NCBI RefSeq assembly: GCF_014395785.1
Contig: NZ_CP060713.1
Span: 4,306,501-4,370,500, forward strand
DNA: 64,000 bases
Direction: 5' to 3'
DNA from: Nocardioides mesophilus
GTDB lineage: Bacteria; Actinomycetota; Actinomycetes; Propionibacteriales; Nocardioidaceae
Made by a program: the position numbers and the translations under genes. This document shows positions 17,372-25,782 of the stretch, one piece after another. How positions within the stretch are numbered: position 1 is the stretch's first letter; every line of letters starts with the position of its first letter. A model generated the notes under the pieces. That model was not told where the DNA came from, made no database searches, and worked only from the letters and a program-made list of their open reading frames with translations.

Positions 17372-18463
17372 GTGACGGTGCTGCTGATGACGGGTTTCCC
17401 CGGCTTCCTCGGCTCGGCGCTGCTCCCCCGGTTGCTCGCCCGCCGCGACGGCGTACGCGCCGTCTGCCTGGTGCAGGAGCAGCACTTGGCCGAGGCGCAC
17501 GGCAGGCTCCGCGCGATCGAGGCCACCCATCCGCACACGCACGGTCGGATCACGCTGGCGACCGGGGACATCACGGCTCCCGATCTCGGCCTGTCCGCCC
17601 CCGACCTCGCCGACCTCGAGGACGTCACCGAGGTCTGGCACCTCGCGGCGGTCTACGACCTCGCCGTCGCCGAGACCGTCGCCCGCCGGGTCAACGTGGA
17701 CGGGACGGCCCAGGTCCTCGCCTTCTGCCGGACCCGGCCGCACCTGACCCGGCTGCAGTACGTCAGCACCTGCTACGTCAGCGGCGAGTATGCCGGCGAG
17801 TTCGCCGAGGACGACCTGGACGTGGGGCAGACCTTCCGCAACCACTACGAGTCCACCAAGTTCCAGGCGGAGGAGCTGGTGCGGGCGGCCATGGACGACG
17901 GCCTGCCGGCGACCATCTACCGTCCGGGGATCGTGGTCGGGGACTCGCGCACCGGAGAGACGCAGAAGTACGACGGCCCCTACTTCCTCGCCGCGTTCCT
18001 GCGCCGGCAGCTGCCGGTCGCCGTGGTCCCCGCGGTCGGCAACCCCGACCGGGTCCGGGTGTGCCTGGTGCCCCGCGACTTCGTCGTCGAGGCGATGGAC
18101 CAGCTCTCGGTGCTCGACACCTCCCGGGGCCGGTGCTACGCGCTCACCGATCCCCACCCGCCCACGGTCCGTGCTCTCGTCGACACCTTCGCCCGGCACC
18201 TGGGCAAACGCGTGCTGTGGGTGCCGGTGCCGCTCGGCGCCACCCGGGCGGCGGTGGGACGCGTGCCGGGGCTCGAGTGGTTGCTGGGCCTGCCGGCCGA
18301 GGCGCTGGACTACTTCGCCTCACCGACCACCTACTCCACCGCCAACACGCTCGCCGACCTCGTCGGCACCGGCCTGACCTGCCCGCGGTTCGAGACCTAC
18401 GCCGACCGGTTGCTGGACTTCATGGCCGGCCACCCCGAGGTCGACGCCAAGGCGATGGTCTAG
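17372..18463 (+). CDS. FAR/thioester-reductase-like extended SDR
   Basis: 363 residues from GTG 17372, with a strong GGAGGAGG 8 bases upstream. The NAD(P) motif is TGFPGFLGSALL, the substrate region VWHLAAVYD, the active-site strand YVSTCYVSG and the catalytic YESTK (Y-x3-K). The C-terminal part resembles the NAD-binding_4 domain of fatty acyl-CoA reductases and carboxylic acid reductase R-domains. It therefore probably reduces an acyl thioester or a related carbonyl. It lies 43 bases before an acyl-ACP-reductase-like gene on the same strand, behind DosR-like boxes. Substrate unproven. Confidence 0.85.
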   Translation: MTVLLMTGFPGFLGSALLPRLLARRDGVRAVCLVQEQHLAEAHGRLRAIEATHPHTHGRITLATGDITAPDLGLSAPDLADLEDVTEVWHLAAVYDLAVAETVARRVNVDGTAQVLAFCRTRPHLTRLQYVSTCYVSGEYAGEFAEDDLDVGQTFRNHYESTKFQAEELVRAAMDDGLPATIYRPGIVVGDSRTGETQKYDGPYFLAAFLRRQLPVAVVPAVGNPDRVRVCLVPRDFVVEAMDQLSVLDTSRGRCYALTDPHPPTVRALVDTFARHLGKRVLWVPVPLGATRAAVGRVPGLEWLLGLPAEALDYFASPTTYSTANTLADLVGTGLTCPRFETYADRLLDFMAGHPEVDAKAMV

Positions 18464-18506
18464 CAGGCAACGAGGTCAGCGCCACACCGCACACCAGGGA
18501 GTCACC

Positions 18507-20573
18507 ATGCCGACCCGGACAGCGTCCACCGCACTCGTGGTCAACGTCAGCCTGACCAGCTCGCAGCGCGACTACGACGAGCACGTCACCTTCCTCGACA
18601 AGGACTTCCGCATCGTCCGGGTCGGTACGGACGGGGACGTCACCGCCGCCGAGGCGGCCGTGCGGACCTGGGCGGCCGAGGCGGACGCGATCGCGGTCAC
18701 GGGCATCCGCGAGGCTCGGGCCGCCGGGCTGTACGACGGCGAGCTCGCCGCCATCGAGCAGGTCCGCCGGGCCACGTCGCAGGTGCCGGTCGCCGACGGG
18801 CACGCCCTGCGCGACGTGCTCCAGGAGTGGGCGATCCGGCACGTTCAGAACGAGATGCCCGGCTTCTTCAACAACGCCCGCACGGTCGTGCTCGGTGGCA
18901 TGAACCACGGTCGGGCCACTCGCGTGCTGCGCGAGTACACCCAGAACCTGCAGTTCGCCGACCCGTTGCTGCGGCTCGACCTGCCGGCCAAGCTGGACTC
19001 GCACCCGGTTCTCGGGCTGGCGGCGCAGGCGGGCCTGTGGCCGGTCAAGATGCTTCCGGGAGCGGTGAAGTCCCAGATCAAGACCCCGGGCACCCGGATC
19101 AGCAACGCGCTGGCACGCCAGGCCGCCCACGACTGCGACGTCGTGGTCGCGACCTTCGAGGAGCTGCTCGGGTTCGGGCTGGAGGACCTCGCCGGGAAGA
19201 CGGTGATCACCTCCTCGGTCTCCGACGAACAGCTCGCCGAGCTGGCCAGGCGTGACGTGGACATGGTCCTCGACACGACTCCCCAGCCGTTCCAGGTGAC
19301 CGTCCAGGCGGCGGTGCTCGAGGCGATGATGCTGGCCTCGGTCCCCGGCAGCGGTGCCCTGACCAACGACGACCTCCTGGACATGATCGTCGCCGCCGGT
19401 CTCGAGCCGCGGGTGCTGTACCCGAACGGGCCGCGCCGCAAGAGCCGGTTCGCCTTCGTCATCCACCCGTTGTCGACGAAGTTCTTCCGCAACGTGGAGC
19501 CCCTCGGCACCGTCGCCAAGGTGGCGCCACCGGTGATGCTCGACGTCCTGGAGAAGACGCTCGCCTATGCGCCGCCCTTCACCTACAGCCACGTCACGGG
19601 GATCAAGTCCGCCACCGGGGCGGAGGCCGAAGGCTGGTTGATCACCGTGGGCGGCACACCGAAGGAGCTGATGGCGCACAGCCCGGAGTTCACCTACGCG
19701 CGGCTGCTCGCCGCTGCCGAGATGGCCCGGAAGCTCGGGGCCCAGGTGATGGGACTCGGCGCGTTCACCAAGGTCGTCGGGGACGCCGGGGTGACCGTGG
19801 CCAAGCAGGCGCCGCTGCCGATCACCACCGGGAACAGCTACAGCGCCTCGGGAGCGTTGTGGGCGGCCCACGAGGCGCTTGACCGGCTCGGGATCGCCGA
19901 GCTCGACGAACAGGGGCGGATCAGGGGCAAGGCCATGGTGGTCGGCGCGTCCGGCTCCATCGGCTCGGTCTGCGCGCGGCTGCTCGCGCTCTCCAGCGAC
20001 GAGCTCTGGCTGGTCTCACCGGAGTCGGCCAAGCTGCTCGCGCTCAAGCACGACATCGAGCGGGGCGACCACCGGGCGCGCATCCAGGTCGCGGCCACGC
20101 CCGACGATCACCTCTCGGACATGGACCTGATCGTCACCGCGACCTCGGGAGCCGGCAAGCGGGTCCTCGACATCATGGCGGTGAAGCCGGGCTGCGTGAT
20201 CACCGACGTCGCACGTCCGCTGGACCTGTCGGCGGAGGAGGTGGCCAAGCGCCCGGACGTGCTGGTGATCGAGTCCGGCGAGATCGAGCTGCCCGGTGAC
20301 GTGCACATGAAGAACATCGGGCTGCCTCCCGGTGTGGCCTACGCCTGCATGGCTGAGACCGTCGTCCTGGCCCTGGAGGGCCGCTACGAGACGTTCACCG
20401 TCGGCCGCGACATCGAGTGGGAGAAGGTGAAGGAGATCTACCGGCTCGGGCTCAAGCACGGGATGAAGCTCGCCGCGATCTCCGGGGTCAACGGGGTGTT
20501 CACCGACGAGGACTTCGAGCGGATCCGCGGCCTCGCCCTCGAGCACCGAGCGCCGGCCGACGCCGCGGTCTGA
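18507..20573 (+). CDS. Large dehydrogenase with acyl-ACP reductase-like C-terminal half
   Basis: 688 residues. From about 440 onward it follows the cyanobacterial aldehyde-forming acyl-ACP reductase (AAR): TTGNSYSASG, a Rossmann motif VVGASGSIGSVCARLLA, VIESGEIELPGD, then AYACMAETVVLALEG, whose C614 matches the AAR thioester-forming cysteine, and YETFTVGRDIEWEKV. AAR is only ~340 residues; the first ~330 residues here form an extra domain I do not recognise (conserved-looking FFNNARTVVLGGMNHGR and VVVATFEELLGFGLEDL). The probable reaction is acyl thioester to aldehyde, perhaps coupled to the SDR upstream. ATG 18507 follows GGAG. Confidence 0.75.
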   Translation: MPTRTASTALVVNVSLTSSQRDYDEHVTFLDKDFRIVRVGTDGDVTAAEAAVRTWAAEADAIAVTGIREARAAGLYDGELAAIEQVRRATSQVPVADGHALRDVLQEWAIRHVQNEMPGFFNNARTVVLGGMNHGRATRVLREYTQNLQFADPLLRLDLPAKLDSHPVLGLAAQAGLWPVKMLPGAVKSQIKTPGTRISNALARQAAHDCDVVVATFEELLGFGLEDLAGKTVITSSVSDEQLAELARRDVDMVLDTTPQPFQVTVQAAVLEAMMLASVPGSGALTNDDLLDMIVAAGLEPRVLYPNGPRRKSRFAFVIHPLSTKFFRNVEPLGTVAKVAPPVMLDVLEKTLAYAPPFTYSHVTGIKSATGAEAEGWLITVGGTPKELMAHSPEFTYARLLAAAEMARKLGAQVMGLGAFTKVVGDAGVTVAKQAPLPITTGNSYSASGALWAAHEALDRLGIAELDEQGRIRGKAMVVGASGSIGSVCARLLALSSDELWLVSPESAKLLALKHDIERGDHRARIQVAATPDDHLSDMDLIVTATSGAGKRVLDIMAVKPGCVITDVARPLDLSAEEVAKRPDVLVIESGEIELPGDVHMKNIGLPPGVAYACMAETVVLALEGRYETFTVGRDIEWEKVKEIYRLGLKHGMKLAAISGVNGVFTDEDFERIRGLALEHRAPADAAV

Positions 20574-20658
20574 CTCCGCGAGCTCGTCCCCCGTGGGGGA
20601 TGCGCGTCCTTCCGTGCCGTCGCACGGTGGGACCAGCCGCACGAAGGGAGCCGTCGCG

Positions 20659-22109
20659 ATGAACGACGACGTCAACGAGGTCGAACGTCTACGGGCGCGG
20701 GTCGCCGAGCTCGAGAACCAACCCTCCGCCCACGGCGCCGGTGGGACGCCGGCCCGTCGGACGGGGCACCGGTCCGCCTGGTGGGCGGTCTCCTCCGCGG
20801 TGCTGCTCACCCTCGCGTGCGTGCTCGCGCCGCTCTCGGCCGTGGCGGTGTGGGCCAACGCGCAGATCTCCGACACCGACGCCTACGTCCAGACGGTGGC
20901 GCCGTTGGCCGAGGACCCCGCGGTGCAGAGCGCGGTGGCCGACAAGGTCACGGTGCTGATCTTCGACAACCTCGACATCGAGCAGATCACCACGGACGCG
21001 CTCAACACGCTGGCGGAGCAGCCGAACGTCCCGCCCCGGGCTGCCGCGCTGCTACCCGGGCTGGCCGTGCCCATCACCGACGGCGTCAAGAGCTTCACCC
21101 GCGACCAGGTCGGTGCCTTCGTCGCCAGCCCGCAGTTCGCCCGGATCTGGGAGGAGGTCAACCGCGCAGCGCACACCCAGGTGGACAAGCTCCTGTCCGG
21201 CAACGAGGGCGGGGCGGTGAGCGCGCAGGGCGACACCATCACGCTCAACCTCGGACCGATCGTGGCGCAGGTCAAGGACCGGTTGGTCGCCCAGGGCTTC
21301 TCGCTGGCCCAGAACATCCCGCCCGTCGACCAGTCCTTCGTGCTCGTCCAGTCCGACGCGATCACCTCGGCCCAGAGCTTCTACCAGCTGCTGAACAACC
21401 TGGGCTTCTGGCTGCCGGTGATCGTCGTCGTCCTCTTCGTCGGTGGCGTGATGCTCGCCCGCGACCGTCGCCGGGCGCTGCTCAAGGGAGCCCTCGGGCT
21501 CACCGGAGCCATGATCGTCCTCGGCGTGCTCCTGGCACTGGCGCGATCGTGGTACGTCGGCGCCACACCCGCCGACATCCTCACCGAGAACGCCGCGGGC
21601 AGCGTCTTCGACACCCTCGTGCGCTTCCTGCGGACGGCGCTGCGGGCCACCGCAGTGCTGGGGCTGGTGCTGGCGCTGGCTGCCTTCCTGACCGGACCGG
21701 CCTCCGGTGCCGTCCGGACGCGTTCGGCCTTCTCGGCGGGATCGGCAGTCTCCGGGCGGGGGCCCAGGAGGCCGGCTGGAGCACGGGCCGCTTCGGTGTC
21801 TGGGTCTACGCCCACCGCGCCGCGCTGCGCATCGGCGTACTGCTGCTGGCCGGGCTCGTGCTGATGTTCTGGACCCGACCCTCCGGGATGGTCGTGGTCG
21901 GTGTCGCGATCGCCGCCGTCGTGGTGCTGGCTCTCCTCGAGTTCCTCGCCGCTCCGCCGCGGCCGACCCCGGCCACCGCGGGGCCGGTCCCGGCCAGGCC
22001 CACGCTCCCCCGCCAGCGGCCGCCGGAGCCGGCGGACCAGGCCGAGCCCGCGGCGCCGGCCACGACGGAGGGCGCACCCGAGCCCGAGCATGCGCCGGAG
22101 CAGCGCTGA
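20659..22109 (+). pseudogene. Multi-pass membrane protein, frame broken by one base
   Basis: ATG 20659 follows GAAGGGAG. The N-terminus has a short coiled segment (EVERLRARVAELE), a membrane helix (AVLLTLACVLAPLSAVAVW) and a ~220-residue extracytoplasmic part, then more helices from about residue 250. After RTRSAFSAG the frame is lost; the other frame continues IGSLRAGAQEAGW, a helix FWTRPSGMVVVGVAIAAVVVLALLEFL and a Pro/Ala/Glu tail. The span is 1451 bases, one short of a 483-residue protein; a missing G in the run at 21738-21740 explains it. Family members are common in Nocardioides but without known function. Confidence 0.75.
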
Positions 22110-22193
22110 GCGCCGGCGGACCGATGCCGAGTCCCCCTGGACACCGACGGCCGTCAGGGCCACGCTGCACCGGAGCGAGCCGAGGAGCAGCGC

Positions 22194-22544
22194 ATGGACG
22201 ACGACATCGACGTGACGGTGGCACCGAGCGGCACCGGTTGCCTGGACTGCGACGCCGCCGATCCGCCGGGCTGGTGGATGCACCTGCGCCGGTGCGCGGC
22301 CTGCGGCCACATCGGGTGCTGCGACTCCTCGCCGGCCCAGCACGCCAGCGCGCACGCCAGAGCCACCTCGCACCGGTACATCCAGAGCTTCGAGCCGGGC
22401 GAGACCTGGTGGTTCGACTACAGGTCCGGGCAGATGCTGAGCGGCCCGGAGCTGGCGGCTCCCACGTCACGCCCCGACGGGCAGCCGTCACCGGGCCCCC
22501 AGGGCCGGGTCCCGCCAGACTGGCGGGACCACCTCCACGGGTGA
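22194..22544 (+). CDS. UBP-type zinc finger domain protein
   Basis: 116 residues. The Cys/His pattern CLDC...CAACGHIGCCDSSPAQHASAH...H with SFEPGETWWFDY is the bacterial form of the ZnF-UBP domain, normally binding three zinc ions in eukaryotic ubiquitin hydrolases. Bacterial copies are stand-alone small proteins whose partner is unknown. GAGGAG precedes ATG 22194. The tail after the domain is Pro/Gly-rich. It may be cotranscribed with the upstream membrane protein (84-base gap). Confidence 0.88.
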   Translation: MDDDIDVTVAPSGTGCLDCDAADPPGWWMHLRRCAACGHIGCCDSSPAQHASAHARATSHRYIQSFEPGETWWFDYRSGQMLSGPELAAPTSRPDGQPSPGPQGRVPPDWRDHLHG

Positions 22545-22644
22545 GCCGCCGGCAGGCAGCACCGGAGTGCGCAGCCGGGCCGGAGACCGGGCCGGGTCTG
22601 CGCAATCTGCGGTCAGCCGCCCCGACCGCTGCCTATGGTGGAGC

Positions 22645-22671
22645 AGCGGTGACCCGGCAAGGGTCACCGCT
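22645..22671. repeat. Perfect 11-base inverted repeat
   Basis: AGCGGTGACCC (22645-22655) and GGGTCACCGCT (22661-22671) flank GGCAA, 42 bases before the next start. With no T-run it could be a terminator for the zinc-finger gene or a palindromic operator for the membrane-protein gene; its core GGTGACCC-N5-GGGTCACC has the size of a dimeric regulator site. Confidence 0.55.
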
Positions 22672-22712
22672 CACCCGATCCGCATCCAGCCGCGGTCCAG
22701 CGGGAGGAAGAC

Positions 22713-23153
22713 ATGCCGTCCTACACGCACGAGGCCCCTCCGCCCAGCGTGGTGCCCACGCGCACCCAGCTGCAGGTCCATGCCATGCGGACCCTGGCCG
22801 GAGCCGCCCTGGTCGTCCTCGCGGCTGCGCTGGTGCACCGGGCCGGCCACCTCGATCAGCAGTGGCAGTACGTCGCGATCGCCGCCGCTCTGCTCCCGCA
22901 GTTCGCCGTCGACGCCCTCGCGGTCGGTGATGAGGACCGGCGCTCCCGGCTCCGCACGTCCCGGCGTCCCGCGCTCGTGCCGCTGCTCGCGGCCGGCGTC
23001 CTCGTCGTGGTCGCGATGACGGCCTCGATCTCCTTGGCCGCGACCGCCTCCGCCCTGGTGGCGGCCGCCGGACTCGCGGTCGCCGGCGCACCGGCCACGG
23101 TCGTCACCCCGGCCACCCGCCGTCCCGGCGCCGGTCGCCCGAGCCCTCGCTGA
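22713..23153 (+). CDS. Hypothetical membrane protein
   Basis: 146 residues from ATG 22713, supported by GGGAGGAAG directly upstream. Three to four hydrophobic segments are visible (AGAALVVLAAALVHRAG, YVAIAAALLPQFAVDALAV, PLLAAGVLVVVAMTASISLAAT, ALVAAAGLAVAG) separated by an Arg-rich loop. No family recognised. It lies among other small membrane proteins on the same strand. Confidence 0.65.
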   Translation: MPSYTHEAPPPSVVPTRTQLQVHAMRTLAGAALVVLAAALVHRAGHLDQQWQYVAIAAALLPQFAVDALAVGDEDRRSRLRTSRRPALVPLLAAGVLVVVAMTASISLAATASALVAAAGLAVAGAPATVVTPATRRPGAGRPSPR

Positions 23154-23299
23154 CCCGCGGTCCCGGGACCGTCCACGACTCTCCGGGACCGGCCCTCGTC
23201 CTCGCCCCCCGGGTTCCTCATCCTCTGCGGGTGATGCCGCGCGGACCGCTCCGGCGGATCGTTCAGGGAGAAGCAGAGTCCCGTCTCCCAGGAGTGGAC

Positions 23300-23767
23300 A
23301 TGAGCGAAATGAGAGAGCAGGCACCCGCCTCCACCACCCGCGTCCCGCAGCCTCGGGCCGGGGAGGCACGAGCGCCGCAACCGACGGCGTGGACCGGATG
23401 GGTCCTGTTCGGCGCCGTCATGATGGTCCTGCTCGGGTCCTTCCAGGTCATCGCCGGTCTGGTGGCCCTGTTCGACGACGGCTACTACCTCGTGGTCAGC
23501 GACCAGCTGATGGTCAACGTCGACTACAACGCCTGGGGCACGGCGCACCTGGTGATCGGCCTGATCGCCCTCGCCGCGGGCTTCGGCCTGATGACCGGCG
23601 CGATGTGGGCACGGGTGACCGGCATCGTCGTGGCGGTCATCAGCGCCCTGGTGAACCTGGCGTTCATCCCGGCGTTCCCCATCTGGGCCGTCACCATGAT
23701 CGCCCTCGACGTGATCGTCATCTACGCCATCACCGCCCACGGCGGAGAGCTCAAGACCCAGAGGTGA
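23300..23767 (+). CDS. DUF7144 family membrane protein
   Basis: 155 residues from ATG 23300, with AGGAG 5 bases upstream. After a ~30-residue Pro-rich N-terminus there are four membrane helices; the sequence WVLFGAVMMVLLGSFQVIAGLVALFDDGYYLV and the following WGTAHLVIGLIAL are hallmark parts of this actinobacterial family. Function unknown. A strong intrinsic terminator follows at 23796-23819. Confidence 0.85.
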   Translation: MSEMREQAPASTTRVPQPRAGEARAPQPTAWTGWVLFGAVMMVLLGSFQVIAGLVALFDDGYYLVVSDQLMVNVDYNAWGTAHLVIGLIALAAGFGLMTGAMWARVTGIVVAVISALVNLAFIPAFPIWAVTMIALDVIVIYAITAHGGELKTQR

Positions 23768-23795
23768 CGCGGGCCGCCGGGTCCGCCGAGCCGTC

Positions 23796-23819
23796 GGGGC
23801 ACCTGCACGCAGGTGCCCC
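23796..23819 (+). terminator. Strong intrinsic terminator
   Basis: GGGGCACCTG (23796-23805) pairs perfectly with CAGGTGCCCC (23810-23819) around CACG, followed by a pyrimidine stretch CTCCCTTTCT. It separates the DUF7144 gene from the GH15 operon. Confidence 0.75.
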
Positions 23820-23849
23820 GCTCCCTTTCTGCGAAGGAGCAGCGCCACC

Positions 23850-25778
23850 ATGACCTACCCCAACATCGCCGACCACGGCCTGATCGGCGACCTCCAGACG
23901 GCGGCCCTCGTCGCCGGCGACGGATCCATCGACTGGTTCTGCTCGCCTCGCTTCGACTCGCCGAGCATCTTCGGCTCGCTCCTGGACGAGGGCCGCGGCG
24001 GTCACTTCCGGGCGCGGCCCGTCGATGACGGCTACACCAGCAAGCAGCTGTACCTGCCCGGCACGGCCATCCTGATCACGCGGTTCATGACCGAGGGCGG
24101 TGCCGCCGAGGTGGTGGACTTCATGCCGGTCAGCAGCAGCCGCGTGGCGACGGACCGACACCGCATCGTGCGGATGGTCCGCTGCGTGCGCGGACAGTTC
24201 CGGCTGGCTCTCGACATCGCGCCCCGGTTCGACTACGGACGTGGGCGGCACGAGGCCCAGCTGACCGCGGACGGGTGCGTCTTCCGCTCCGGGCAGGAGG
24301 CCGTGACCGTCAACGTCGTGCGTGAGCCGGACGACGACCGGGTCGCCCGAGTCCACCTCGACGATCACGGGGACCTGCATGCGGAGGTGCTCCTCACCGC
24401 CGGCCAGACCCGCGGGATGGTGTTGGAGACCGCGAGCGCCGGCCCGCCGCGAGCCTTCCGCGCCGCCGAGGTCCGCGGCCTCTTCGACGAGACGGTGGCT
24501 TTCTGGAAGGACTGGGTGGCCCAGTCGACGTACGTCGGTCGCTGGCGGGAGCAGCTGATCCGCTCCGCGATCACCCTGAAGCTGATGACCTACGCGCCCA
24601 CCGGTGGCCTCGTCGCGGCCCCGACGGCCGGTCTCCCCGAGCAGATCGGCGGGGAACGGAACTGGGACTACCGCTACACGTGGATCCGGGACTCGTCCTT
24701 CTCCGTCTACTCCCTGCTCGGCATGGGCTTCACCGAGGAGGCGGCCGCGTTCACGGGCTGGCTCCGGGACCGCGTACAGGAGCAGGTGGGCGGCGGGGAG
24801 GGCCCGCTGAAGATCATGTACCGAGTCGACGGATCCTCGGACCTGGTCGAGGAGACCCTCGACCACTGGGAGGGCTACCGCGGCTCGCGGCCCGTCCGGA
24901 TCGGAAACGGAGCCTCCGACCAGCTGCAGCTCGACATCTACGGGGAGGCCCTCGACAGCATCTACTTCGCCGACCAGCGGGGTCTGCAGATGGGCCACCA
25001 GGGTTGGCGTGCGGTCTCCGGCCTGCTGGACTGGCTGGTCGAGCACTGGGACCAGCCCGAGGAGGGGATCTGGGAGACCCGGGGAGGTCGCAAGAACTTC
25101 ACCTACGGTCGGCTGATGAGCTGGGTGGCGTTCGACCGGGGCATCCGGCTCGCCACCAGCCACGCCCGGCCGGCGCACCTCGGTCGCTGGACCGAGCACC
25201 GGGATGCCATCTACGAGCAGATCATGACGAGGGGGTGGAACGCCGAGCGCGGAGCCTTCGTCCAGGAGTACGACAACACCGTCCTGGACTCGTCGCTGCT
25301 GCGGATGTCGAGCCTCGGGTTCATCACGCCCACGGACCCGCTGTGGTCCTCGACCCTGAAGGCGATGGACGCAGAGCTCGTGACGGACAGCCTCGTCTAC
25401 CGCTACAACCCCGAGGCCTCCCCCGACGGGCTGCGCGGCTCCGAGGGCACCTTCTCGCTGTGCACGTTCGCGTACGTCGATGCCCTGGCGCGGGCCGGCC
25501 GCCTCGACGAGGCCGCACTCACGTTCGAGAAGATGCTCACCTACGCCAACCACGTCGGGCTGTTCTCCGAGGAGATCGCACTGACCGGCGAGCAGATCGG
25601 GAACTTCCCGCAGGCCTTCACCCACCTCTCGCTGATCGACGCCGCGATCACCCTGAACGCCCAGCTCGACCTCGCGGCCTCAGGTGCCGTCCCGGTGCGT
25701 GCCGTGCAGATCCCGGTGCAGCGAGCGGCGTCGGGGATGGTCGCCGGCACCGCCGTCTCGCAGCCGACCGGCTCGTAA
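23850..25778 (+). CDS. Glycoside hydrolase family 15 protein (glucoamylase/trehalase-like)
   Basis: 642 residues. The N-terminal super-beta-sandwich begins IADHGLIGDLQTAALVAGDGSIDWFCSPRFDSPS, the usual opening of bacterial GH15 proteins; the (alpha/alpha)6 barrel has GGERNWDYRYTWIRDSSF, EEGIWETRGG (catalytic acid region) and EGTFSLCTFAYVDALARAG. These enzymes release glucose from alpha-glucans or cleave trehalose; many actinobacterial ones of this type are trehalases. No signal peptide, so intracellular. It is 4 bases before a DUF2252 gene and heads a tight cluster with BrkB and PH-domain genes. Confidence 0.92.
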   Translation: MTYPNIADHGLIGDLQTAALVAGDGSIDWFCSPRFDSPSIFGSLLDEGRGGHFRARPVDDGYTSKQLYLPGTAILITRFMTEGGAAEVVDFMPVSSSRVATDRHRIVRMVRCVRGQFRLALDIAPRFDYGRGRHEAQLTADGCVFRSGQEAVTVNVVREPDDDRVARVHLDDHGDLHAEVLLTAGQTRGMVLETASAGPPRAFRAAEVRGLFDETVAFWKDWVAQSTYVGRWREQLIRSAITLKLMTYAPTGGLVAAPTAGLPEQIGGERNWDYRYTWIRDSSFSVYSLLGMGFTEEAAAFTGWLRDRVQEQVGGGEGPLKIMYRVDGSSDLVEETLDHWEGYRGSRPVRIGNGASDQLQLDIYGEALDSIYFADQRGLQMGHQGWRAVSGLLDWLVEHWDQPEEGIWETRGGRKNFTYGRLMSWVAFDRGIRLATSHARPAHLGRWTEHRDAIYEQIMTRGWNAERGAFVQEYDNTVLDSSLLRMSSLGFITPTDPLWSSTLKAMDAELVTDSLVYRYNPEASPDGLRGSEGTFSLCTFAYVDALARAGRLDEAALTFEKMLTYANHVGLFSEEIALTGEQIGNFPQAFTHLSLIDAAITLNAQLDLAASGAVPVRAVQIPVQRAASGMVAGTAVSQPTGS

Positions 25779-25782
25779 GACG

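Noticed and set aside
20629-20642. GGGACCAGCCGCAC as a DosR-like box before the membrane protein at 20659
   Set aside because: Second half is poor (no GGCCC/GTCCC) and it lies only 17 bases from the start codon.
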